A stretch of 31,594 nucleotides of DNA, taken from IMG/VR virus record IMGVR_UViG_3300005529_000077, positions 1-31,594 of that record. One strand, written 5' to 3'. Below, in pieces: positions 24,877 to 30,710 of the stretch (its first letter is position 1; every line of letters starts with the position of its first letter). The position numbers were made by a program, and so were the translations under genes. Below the pieces are notes generated by a model. The model saw only the letters and a program-made list of their open reading frames with translations, searched no databases and was not told the origin of the DNA. This DNA is from a virus.

Positions 24877-24982
24877 GCAGGATGAACATTTCTCCGGTCT
24901 GGTCGCGCTTGGTGATGGCAGTGCCAAACGCCTGGACTTCGACGAAGTCGCGAGTGTCGACTTCAGTTGTTACGGATTCCAT
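24728..24982 (-). CDS. Small leftward unknown protein (84 aa)
   Basis: Reads leftward from an ATG at 24982, with GGGGGA about 7 nt upstream. The protein has VEVQAFGTAITKRDQTGEMFILLIPE, then a Pro-rich turn, then LLVPPSVAVELIRVLQAQLALL. A beta sheet followed by an amphipathic helix of this kind occurs in small unknown proteobacterial proteins. It is third in a leftward set after the RHH and secreted-protein genes (39 bp gap). The antisense overlap with the rightward gene at its 3' end lowers confidence. Confidence 0.6.
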   Translation of the reverse strand: MESVTTEVDTRDFVEVQAFGTAITKRDQTGEMFILLIPEAQKSDSPPPKLHPLLVPPSVAVELIRVLQAQLALLPAGSPPGRAN

Positions 24983-25021
24983 TTTCTGATCCCCCGATCA
25001 GGCCGGCGACGGCGCCCCGGA

Positions 25022-25342
25022 TTATTGCTTAGGTACATCCATGTTGAAGATCCAAACATCGTCGGGGGCGCCCGCGAGTCGGATCCTGGTTGTGCGCAAC
25101 AGCGTCTCTTCGACATAGACCTTTGTGCCTTTTTTGAGATCGTGGCAGTTGCCTCGCTCATAGCCGCGCTGTAAGGCAGCAACGAAACCGGCTTTGTCTC
25201 GTTCGATGCCAATGTGCTCAATCTGTTCAATGGTTGCTTTGTCGCAACTAAACGTGTCCCGCTCAATAGTCACAGGATCGGCGTAGGCACTTCGGGGCAC
25301 GGATAAAGAAAATATGACGGCCACAATCGCTGTCTTTTGCAT
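25022..25342 (-). CDS. Small secreted (periplasmic) protein
   Basis: Reads leftward, 106 aa. The N-terminus MQKTAIVAVIFSLSVPRSAYA is a standard Sec signal peptide with an AYA cleavage site at residue 21. The mature part of about 85 aa has two cysteines (residue 33 and a second in ERGNCHDLKKG) that could form a disulfide in the periplasm, and beta-rich sequence (TKVYVEETLLRTTRIRL, DVWIFNMDV). Gene GC is visibly lower than in the phage structural genes, as for a moron gene. The function is not known; phage-borne periplasmic proteins often block superinfection, but nothing here proves that. Confidence 0.8.
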   Translation of the reverse strand: MQKTAIVAVIFSLSVPRSAYADPVTIERDTFSCDKATIEQIEHIGIERDKAGFVAALQRGYERGNCHDLKKGTKVYVEETLLRTTRIRLAGAPDDVWIFNMDVPKQ

Positions 25343-25355
25343 TTCGTCGGCTCAT

Positions 25356-25664
25356 TTATGGTTTGCGCCGCCGTTTCGGCGGCTCCGGTGATTCGCTATC
25401 GTCGGAGGGCTGCCACCTGACGGCTTTGGCATTTTCGATAGCCTTAATTAATCCCTCCAAGGCCTGAGCAATCAGCTTCTTCTCGGGTGTGTCGGCTTCG
25501 GCCTCAACGGCATCGAGGATGGGAAAGCTGTTCTCAAGGCGTTGAATAATTTCAGCATGCAGGCTGCGCCCGGCCTTCTTGGCTGCCGTTTCAAGGCGAG
25601 TCCGCAGATCGGACTGCATCCGCAAACCGTATGGTGGGATGTGGGAAACCGGCTTTTCGCTCAT
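25356..25664 (-). CDS. Arc-like ribbon-helix-helix repressor
   Basis: Reads leftward, 102 aa from an ATG at 25664 (MSEKPVSHIPPYGLRMQSDLR). The frame is open further, but PPYGLRM is the usual start of Arc-family RHH proteins. Core: PPYGLRMQSDLRTRLETAAK (strand and first helix), then KAGRSLHAEIIQRLE (turn and second helix). A C-terminal helix (KKLIAQALEGLIKAIENA) and a basic PPKRRRKP tail follow. It is first in the leftward set, with 13 bp to the secreted-protein gene, and faces a rightward RHH gene across an operator-like region. It probably represses its own promoter and perhaps the divergent one. Confidence 0.88.
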   Translation of the reverse strand: MSEKPVSHIPPYGLRMQSDLRTRLETAAKKAGRSLHAEIIQRLENSFPILDAVEAEADTPEKKLIAQALEGLIKAIENAKAVRWQPSDDSESPEPPKRRRKP

Positions 25665-25690
25665 AAGGCCAAGTATCAGATAACTGCATG

Positions 25691-25751
25691 TTGACTTCAT
25701 GGCCTCACATTGGCATGATGTCAATGTGTAGTTATTTCTAATGACATAGTG
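25691..25751. promoter_or_regulatory. Divergent operator/promoter region
   Basis: The 106-bp gap between two RHH genes holds overlapping dyads. The best is at 25706-25728: CACATTG / CAATGTG arms with inner CAT / ATG, 10 of 11 pairs matching. TTGACTTCATG (25691-25701) is also mirrored by CATGATGTCAA (25714-25724), and a third related copy ATGACATAGTG lies at 25741-25751. A rightward promoter candidate is TTGACT (25691-25696), 17 bp, CATGAT (25714-25719); leftward, TTGACA (25724-25719) is a perfect -35 with a weak -10. The dyads cover these elements. Confidence 0.7.
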
Positions 25752-25770
25752 ATAGTAAGGAGGTTGCAAG

Positions 25771-25941
25771 ATGGAATCCGATAAGGCGGAGGAGCGGACC
25801 GCCGTATTGAATGTCCGCACCAGCGAAGCAGTGCGCCAGGCCGCAAAGAAGGCGGCCGCGGAGCAGGAGCGGTCGGTCAATTGGGTACTGGACAAGGCCC
25901 TGCGCGCTGCCTTCGGCCTGGAAAAGCAGGTGGAGGCTTGA
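25771..25941 (+). CDS. Small ribbon-helix-helix protein (56 aa)
   Basis: ATG at 25771 has a perfect AAGGAGG ribosome site (25757-25763, 7-nt spacing), the strongest in the region. The protein ERTAVLNVRTSEAVRQAAKK (strand and helix), then AEQERSVNWVLDKALRAAFG (turn and helix) is an RHH fold like Arc/CopG antitoxins or repressors. It faces the Arc-like gene across the dyads at 25691-25751 and heads the rightward arm of the cassette. No toxin gene of a known type is adjacent, so regulator is the better guess. Confidence 0.85.
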   Translation: MESDKAEERTAVLNVRTSEAVRQAAKKAAAEQERSVNWVLDKALRAAFGLEKQVEA

Positions 25942-25951
25942 CCAATAAAAA

Positions 25952-25991
25952 CCCCTCAATCGCGAAACCTTGGCGGGAAGCGAGAGAGGGG
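25952..25991. other. Imperfect 40-bp hairpin between cassette genes
   Basis: CCCCTC (25952-25957) pairs with GAGGGG (25986-25991), and TCGC (25960-25963) with GCGA (25980-25983), separated by an AA/GA mismatch, with a 16-nt loop. Read leftward, the stem is followed by TTTTTATT (complement of 25944-25951), so it has the form of a leftward intrinsic terminator. No leftward gene lies to its right. It could instead be an RNA element upstream of 26022. Confidence 0.6.
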
Positions 25992-26021
25992 CGGTGTTGA
26001 ACCCTTTGGAGGTAACAACGA

Positions 26022-26225
26022 GTGAAATCTAGCAAAAAGCAGGCTGAAAAGCCAGTCGTTCCCGAGGCAGCCATCATCATGGACATCGTTGTTTACGATG
26101 GTGATCTGGTGCATTTCATTCCCTTCGAGCATGCGCTGAAGGCGCAGACGAAGCAGCCGCCGAAGGTGCGCAACGCGGTGGATTTCCAGGCCTATCTGGG
26201 CGCCTTGAAGCTGGGACTAGCATGA
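26022..26225 (+). CDS. Small unknown protein (67 aa)
   Basis: GTG start at 26022 with GGAGG at 26008-26012 (9-nt spacing) and an ATGA overlap with the next gene. The N-terminus is Lys/Glu-rich (KSSKKQAEKPVVPEA), followed by AIIMDIVVYDGDLVHFIPFEHALK and a C-terminal helix AVDFQAYLGALKLGLA. No family recognised. It is joined to the RAMP-like gene by translational coupling, so the two proteins probably work together. Confidence 0.7.
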   Translation: MKSSKKQAEKPVVPEAAIIMDIVVYDGDLVHFIPFEHALKAQTKQPPKVRNAVDFQAYLGALKLGLA

Positions 26226-26851
26226 GCGCCGGCAAGACCGTCAGCATCCCGGCGCCGAACATGCAGGTTGCGGCCTTCCGCATCCGCGGTGTCAGCCCCT
26301 ACGTGGCCTGCAAGTTCTCGGAGAAGGCAAAGAACCAGATCCGCGAGACCCAGGCCGCGGGCAGCACCGCCAAGAGCAAGCGCAAGCGGGAACCCAAGGA
26401 CTTCAGCCAGCTGTTCGAGCAGGCCATCCATCGGAGCCGCGATGGCTGGGCCGGGATGCCGGCCTCCTGCTTCCGCAACGCCGCGATCTCGGCCTGCCGC
26501 ATCGTCAACTTCAAAATGACGCTGGGGCGCCTGGGTCTGTTCGTGGAGCCCGACGGCTTCGACCGTGACAGCGGAGAGCCGCTGGTCCGCATCGAGGGCG
26601 AGCCGCGGCAGCACGAGAGCATGGTCCGGCTCGCCACCGGCGTCGCCGATCTGCGGGTTCGCGCGATGTGGGAGCAGTGGAGCGCCGATGTCCGCATCCG
26701 CTTCGATGCCGACATGTTCACCCTTCAGGATGTGGCGAACCTGCTATCCCGAGTCGGCGCCCAAGTGGGAGTCGGCGAAGGGCGCCCGGACTCGAAGAAC
26801 AGCGCCGGCATGGGCTGGGGCCTGTTCGAGTTGGAGGGGGCTCCGCAATGA
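26222..26851 (+). CDS. Conserved phage protein with RAMP-like glycine loop
   Basis: Protein of 209 aa. I recall this type as a common hypothetical protein of proteobacterial phages, with the blocks MPASCFRNAAISACRIVNFK, then ATGVADLRVRAMWEQWSADV and VRIRFDADMFTLQDVANLLS. The C-terminus (183-202) is GVGEGRPDSKNSAGMGWGLF, a Gly-rich loop after a strand-helix unit. That arrangement resembles the loop of RAMP-fold proteins (Cas5/Cas6/Cas7 type), which bind RNA. A basic segment at about 52-62 (KSKRKREPK) could bind nucleic acid. The RAMP link is inference from motif layout. It overlaps both neighbours (ATGA). Confidence 0.82.
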   Translation: MSAGKTVSIPAPNMQVAAFRIRGVSPYVACKFSEKAKNQIRETQAAGSTAKSKRKREPKDFSQLFEQAIHRSRDGWAGMPASCFRNAAISACRIVNFKMTLGRLGLFVEPDGFDRDSGEPLVRIEGEPRQHESMVRLATGVADLRVRAMWEQWSADVRIRFDADMFTLQDVANLLSRVGAQVGVGEGRPDSKNSAGMGWGLFELEGAPQ

Positions 26852-27297
26852 AGACCAGCGACGAGGCAGTGCGCGCGGAACTGGAGCGGCTGACCCGCGA
26901 CGGCATCCTGAAGCCGGAGGATGTCGTCAAGGCCGCGAAGAGCCCGAAGAACCCGCTGCACCCGCACTTCGAATGGGATGACGGCGCCGCAGCGGCAGAG
27001 TACCGCCTGGAGCAGGCCCGCAGGCTGATCCGCGTGTTCGTGGTGATGCCGGATGCGCAGCCCAACTCCAAGCCGGTGCGGGCCTTCGTGAGCCTGCACG
27101 CTGACCGCAAGACCGGCGGGGGTTACCGCACCCTGAAGTCGGTGCTGTCGGATCGGGAGCTATACCAGCAGATGGTCCACGATTCGATGGTCGAGCTGGC
27201 GCAGCTGCGGAAGAAATACGAGCGGATCACGGAACTGAAGCCGATCTGGAAGGCAGTGGAACAGGTCGAGCGGAAGGTGGAGAAGAAGGCGGCATAG
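26848..27297 (+). CDS. Conserved phage protein with FEWDD motif
   Basis: Protein of 149 aa from the ATG at 26848 (ATGA overlap); the frame upstream is shadow. I know this as a recurrent phage hypothetical protein: DGILKPEDVVKAAKSPKNPLHPHFEWDD (19-45), then AEYRLEQARRLIRVFVV, FVSLHADRKTGGGYRTLKSVL and a C-terminal coiled-coil-like helix with a Lys-rich end. The invariant-looking H-FEWDD followed by an Arg-rich helix suggests nucleic-acid or nucleotide interaction; no known catalytic site is identified. It pairs with the RAMP-like gene and is followed by the 5-nt-periodic array. Confidence 0.85.
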   Translation: MKTSDEAVRAELERLTRDGILKPEDVVKAAKSPKNPLHPHFEWDDGAAAAEYRLEQARRLIRVFVVMPDAQPNSKPVRAFVSLHADRKTGGGYRTLKSVLSDRELYQQMVHDSMVELAQLRKKYERITELKPIWKAVEQVERKVEKKAA

Positions 27298-27337
27298 CGG
27301 CAACCCGATGCACGGAAGCGATTGTTGAAGAGGGATT

Positions 27338-27490
27338 GGCACGGCAGGCACGGCTAGGCTGGGCGTGGAACGGCACGGCCAGGAGAGGCGCCGCAGGCTT
27401 GGCTAGGCGCGTCAGAGCGTGACATGACGCGGCGAGGCTTCGCAGGCAACGCAATGCATGGCCAGGCCGCGATTGGCCAGGCTGCGCAAC
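27338..27490 (+). repeat. GC-rich array with 5-nt periodicity
   Basis: The non-coding gap after the FEWDD gene holds degenerate pentamers of type GGCNN. GGC or a close variant (GGA, GAC, AGC, CGC, GTC) begins at 27338, 27343, 27347, 27352, 27357, 27362, 27367, 27372, 27377, 27382, 27387, 27392 and, after a 1-nt slip, at 27401 and every 5 nt to 27441. A 13-nt unit TGGCCAGGCYGCG is present twice, 15 nt apart (27459 and 27474). No protein-coding frame of the usual kind fits. The array ends in the terminator at 27499. Confidence 0.75.
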
Positions 27491-27498
27491 GCAGCAGA

Positions 27499-27528
27499 GG
27501 GCTCACTGGAAACAGTGGGCCCTTTTTT
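27499..27528 (+). terminator. Strong intrinsic terminator ending the cassette
   Basis: GGGCTCACTG (27499-27508) pairs with CAGTGGGCCC (27513-27522) over a GAAA tetraloop, with one G-U pair, followed by TTTTTT (27523-27528). It ends a rightward transcript coming from the array and cassette, just ahead of the spike gene. Confidence 0.92.
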
Positions 27529-27537
27529 ATTGGAGCA

Positions 27538-28236
27538 ATGCATTTGTCGAAACTTTTCGTCAGTGGCATCGAGCGCTCCGACATTTACCAGGAAGCGCTG
27601 AAGGCTGCTCTTGATGGGTTGCAGTCACGGATCTGGACTGCCATGCCCGCCATCATCCAAAGCGTGTCCCTTGGGCCGGACGGCCGGCAGACCGCCACGG
27701 TTCAGCCGGCAATTCAGGCCAAGGTGACACAGCCGGATGGGAAGATGGTCGATGTATCCCTGCCGCCTATCGCCGACGTGCTGCTCATTTTCCCCGGCGG
27801 CGGTGGTTTCACCCTGACGTTCCCCGTCGGCCCCGGAGACGAGGCGCTGGTGATCTTCGCTCGCAACTGCATCGACGGCTGGTTTGAGTCCGGCCAGGTG
27901 TCTCCGCAAGCGGAGCTGCGGATGCACAGCCTGTCGGATGGCTTCGCCCTGGTTGGGACGCGCTCGATCCCGCGCCTGCTTGGAAACATCAGCACCAGCA
28001 GCGTCCAGCTCCGCAGCGACGACGGGTCGACCTACGTGGAGCTGGCCGGTGGACAGATGGTCAATGTGGTAGCGCCCGGCGGCATCAACCTCAACGGCGT
28101 GCGGATCGACGGCAGCGGGAATACCGATTTCGGCTCCGGCACCGTGAAGCAGGGCGGCAAGCACATCGACAGCACCCACTTCCACGGCGGCGTCGCGTCC
28201 GGCGGCAGCAACACCAATCCGGTGACCGGCCCATGA
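27538..28236 (+). CDS. Baseplate spike protein (gp138/gpV-like, HxH tip)
   Basis: Protein of 232 aa from the ATG at 27538; GGAG is only 2 nt away, and a TTG at 27544 is better spaced, so the exact start is open. The longer frame upstream runs through the terminator and is not coding. The core MPAIIQSVSLGPDGRQTATVQPAIQ with VDVSLPPIADVLLIFPGGGGF is the N-terminal OB-fold of phage spikes; FTLTFPVGPGDEALVIFA and LSDGFALVGT follow. The C-terminal beta-helix ends in HIDSTHFHGG (209-218), giving the HxH iron-binding tip. The spike pierces the outer membrane. Confidence 0.93.
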   Translation: MHLSKLFVSGIERSDIYQEALKAALDGLQSRIWTAMPAIIQSVSLGPDGRQTATVQPAIQAKVTQPDGKMVDVSLPPIADVLLIFPGGGGFTLTFPVGPGDEALVIFARNCIDGWFESGQVSPQAELRMHSLSDGFALVGTRSIPRLLGNISTSSVQLRSDDGSTYVELAGGQMVNVVAPGGINLNGVRIDGSGNTDFGSGTVKQGGKHIDSTHFHGGVASGGSNTNPVTGP

Positions 28237-28598
28237 GGGTTCGCGCGCTATCCCCCACCGGGGACTTCACCTTCGGCCAGGGCCAGGCGAACTTCCTCGC
28301 CAACAGTCCCGCCGCGGTGCAGCAGTGCATCGCCACGGCGCTGCAGCTGTGGGCCGGGGAGTGGTACCTCGATACCTCCGCCGGCACCCGCTACCGGACC
28401 CAGATCCTCGGCAACAACACCTCCGGGCTCTACGACGCCGAGTTCCGGCGCGTGATCCTGGGCGTGCAAGGCGTCACCCAGCTCCTGAGCTACAGCAGCA
28501 ACCTGGACCGCAGCGCGCGGCGCCTGACGGTTTCCGGGACGGTGCAGACGCAGTACAGCAAGACCCCCATCGGCTTCAACATCGGGATATCCGTATGA
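28233..28598 (+). CDS. Baseplate wedge protein, gp25/Mu gp46-like
   Basis: Protein of 121 aa, coupled to the spike gene by an ATGA overlap. AVQQCIATALQLWAGEWYLDTSAG near 30-53 and TRYRTQILGNNTS, then FRRVILGVQGVTQLLSYSSNLD, match the pattern of small wedge proteins that sit before a J-like protein. It joins the hub to the J ring. Confidence 0.87.
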   Translation: MRVRALSPTGDFTFGQGQANFLANSPAAVQQCIATALQLWAGEWYLDTSAGTRYRTQILGNNTSGLYDAEFRRVILGVQGVTQLLSYSSNLDRSARRLTVSGTVQTQYSKTPIGFNIGISV

Positions 28599-29830
28599 CC
28601 CTCGGCGTGACGATCAGCAGCTCCGGAGCGTCGGCGCCGAGCTTTGCAGCGATCCTGGCCAGCCTCATCACGTCCTACCAGGGCATCTACGGCAGCGACG
28701 CCGTGCTGACCCCGGACAGCCCCGATGGGCAGTGGCTGGCGATCCAGGCGCAGGCCATCAACGACAGCAACGACGCGACGATCGCGGTCTACAACGGCTT
28801 CGCGCCGCAGTACGCGCAGGGCGTCGGCCTGTCGAACATGGTCAAGATCAACGGCATCCGCCGCCAGGGCGGCAGCAACAGCAACGCCGTGGTCACCATC
28901 GTCGGCCAGGCCTTCTCCACCATCACCAACGGCCTCATCGGCGACAACGCCAACCTGGGGACGCAGTGGGCGCTCCCGCCGAGCGTGACGATTCCGATCA
29001 GTGGCACCATCAACGTCACCGCGGTGTGCACCTCCTCGGGGGCGGTGACCGCGGCGCCGGGCACGCTCACCAAGATCCTGACCCCTGCCTTCGGCTGGCA
29101 GAGCGTGACGAATGCCGCCGCCGCGGCGCCGGGCCGAGCCTCGGAAGCGGATCCGGCGCTCCGGCAGCGCCAGTCGGTCTCCACCGCCCTCCCCGGCCAG
29201 GCCATCACCGCCGCGATCTATGCCAACGTCGCCAACGTGGCCGGCGTCCAGGCCCTGGCCCTGTACGAAAATGCCGACGAAGGCACCGACTCCAACGGCC
29301 TGCCGCCGAGCTCGATCTCGCTGGTGGTCGAAGGTGGCTCCGTGCAGGACATCGTCAACGCCATCGGGAACACGAAGGTTCCCGGCGGCAAGACCTACGG
29401 CAGCACCAGCGGCACGTATACGGACGAGGTCGGCAATACCAGCACCATTCGCTATTTCGTGCTGGCGCAGGACCGCATCTACGTCGCGCTGACCCTGAAC
29501 CCGCTTGCCGGCTTCTCGACGGCCACCGTGGCCCTGATCCAGGCAGCGCTGGCGCAGTACGTCAGCACCCTCGGCATCGGGGTGTCGATCCAGTACAACA
29601 AGCTCTGGGCCCCGGCAAACCTGTCCGGCTCCGCGGCCGTGGCGGCTTCCATCATCGTCCTCGGCGGCACCGGGCTCACCGCGGCGCAGCTCGAGGCGCT
29701 GGCCGCAACCTACGAGATCACCGCACTGACGGTGGGGACGACGCCGGGCCCGACCGGCACCACGGATGTCGCCATCGCCTTCAACGCCGCGGCGACTCTC
29801 GCAGCGGCGGACGTCGCCGTCACGACGTAA
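28595..29830 (+). CDS. Baseplate J-like protein
   Basis: Protein of 411 aa from ATG 28595 (ATGA overlap). The N-terminus (SFAAILASLITSYQGIYGSDAVLTPDSPDGQWLAIQA) and GLSNMVKINGIRR are typical of the J family, followed by the beta domain GSNSNAVVTIVGQAF. The central ASEADPALRQRQSVSTALPG near 181-200 and the inter-domain VANVAGVQALALYENADEGTD complete the pattern. It forms the ring from which tail fibres extend. Starts and stops join directly to neighbours. Confidence 0.93.
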   Translation: MTLGVTISSSGASAPSFAAILASLITSYQGIYGSDAVLTPDSPDGQWLAIQAQAINDSNDATIAVYNGFAPQYAQGVGLSNMVKINGIRRQGGSNSNAVVTIVGQAFSTITNGLIGDNANLGTQWALPPSVTIPISGTINVTAVCTSSGAVTAAPGTLTKILTPAFGWQSVTNAAAAAPGRASEADPALRQRQSVSTALPGQAITAAIYANVANVAGVQALALYENADEGTDSNGLPPSSISLVVEGGSVQDIVNAIGNTKVPGGKTYGSTSGTYTDEVGNTSTIRYFVLAQDRIYVALTLNPLAGFSTATVALIQAALAQYVSTLGIGVSIQYNKLWAPANLSGSAAVAASIIVLGGTGLTAAQLEALAATYEITALTVGTTPGPTGTTDVAIAFNAAATLAAADVAVTT

Positions 29831-30702
29831 TGGCCACCATCGGGCAGTACCAGGGCCTGCTGACCAGCCTCTATCGGCCGCAGCCCAACTTCAACGCGGT
29901 GATCGCGCTGTTCGTTGAGCCCTTCGTCAACAACCAGAACGTGCTCGCCGGCCTGCCGGCGCTGATGGACATCGATACCGCCGTCGGGGACCAGCTCGAC
30001 AAGATCGGCCAGTGGGTTGGCCTGTCCCGCTATATCACCCTGCCCCCGCAGGGCCAGTATTTCAGCTTCGACATCCCTGGCGCCGGATTCGATGAGGTGC
30101 CGTGGTTTGCCCCCGGCGATTCGCCGGGCACCGCGCTGACGCTGGACGACCTGCACTACCGCCTCGCGCTGAAAGCGAAGGTGCTGCGCAACCAGTGGGA
30201 TGGCAGCCTGCCGGCCGCCTATGCGATCTGGGACACGTTGTTTTCCGGAACCGGCTACCAGATCAGCATCCAGGACAACGGCGACCTGACGATTTCGCTG
30301 GGGCTGCTGTATCAGATCGCCCCCGACGCAGACACGAAGGCCCTGTTCTACGGTGACTACCTCAGCGTGCGGCCGTCGACCATCGGCATCCGGTCCTATC
30401 AGATCACCGACGTCGGTTTCACCCTGGGGGCGTCTGCAGAGCCCAGCGCGGTGCAGCTGAGCTTCAACACCATGAACGGGGTCAGCTATGCCGTCTACCA
30501 GGGCACCAGCCCCGGAGGCGAAGGGGCAAGCCCGGTGCTGACCATCACGGGCCCGGCCCCCACATCGACGAACCCGAACAGTACGGTGACGCCCACCATC
30601 TCCGGGCTCACTACCGGCACGCCGTATTACTTCAAGGTCGTGGCGACGAACATTTTCGGCCAGACCATCACTTCGAACGAAGCATCCGCCACGCCCACCT
30701 GA
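29830..30702 (+). CDS. Baseplate protein DUF2612 with C-terminal fibronectin III domain
   Basis: Protein of 290 aa from ATG 29830 (overlaps the J stop). Residues 1-195 are DUF2612: NVLAGLPALMDIDTAVGDQLDKIGQWVGLSR and LDDLHYRLALKAKVLRNQWDGS. Residues about 200-290 read AEPSAVQLSFNTMNGVSYAVYQG, then ISGLTTGTPYYFKVVATNIFG, a fibronectin type III domain with the usual Tyr/Val pattern. DUF2612 proteins normally stop before this part. The added domain probably sits at the fibre joint. Confidence 0.88.
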   Translation: MATIGQYQGLLTSLYRPQPNFNAVIALFVEPFVNNQNVLAGLPALMDIDTAVGDQLDKIGQWVGLSRYITLPPQGQYFSFDIPGAGFDEVPWFAPGDSPGTALTLDDLHYRLALKAKVLRNQWDGSLPAAYAIWDTLFSGTGYQISIQDNGDLTISLGLLYQIAPDADTKALFYGDYLSVRPSTIGIRSYQITDVGFTLGASAEPSAVQLSFNTMNGVSYAVYQGTSPGGEGASPVLTITGPAPTSTNPNSTVTPTISGLTTGTPYYFKVVATNIFGQTITSNEASATPT

Positions 30703-30710
30703 GGCCCACG

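Noticed and set aside
24830-25174. Rightward frame opposite the secreted-protein gene
   Set aside because: No ribosome site, and the leftward gene here has a clear signal peptide, so this frame is its shadow.
25771-26225. Toxin-antitoxin pair made of the RHH gene and the 67-aa gene
   Set aside because: The 67-aa protein shows no ParE, RelE, MazF or other toxin pattern and is coupled to the downstream gene, not to the RHH gene (80-bp gap with a hairpin).
27338-27490. CRISPR array
   Set aside because: The period is 5 nt with no constant repeat of 20-40 bp and no spacers; no cas genes are present.
27424-27537. N-terminal extension of the spike protein
   Set aside because: It would read through the repeat array and the terminator hairpin and has no spike-like residues; the spike starts at or just after 27538.
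28325-29829. Longer rightward frame upstream of the DUF2612 and J genes
   Set aside because: The upstream parts are out of frame with spike, wedge and J genes and read as Arg/Pro/Gln-rich shadow; the true starts are the overlapping ATGs at 28595 and 29830.
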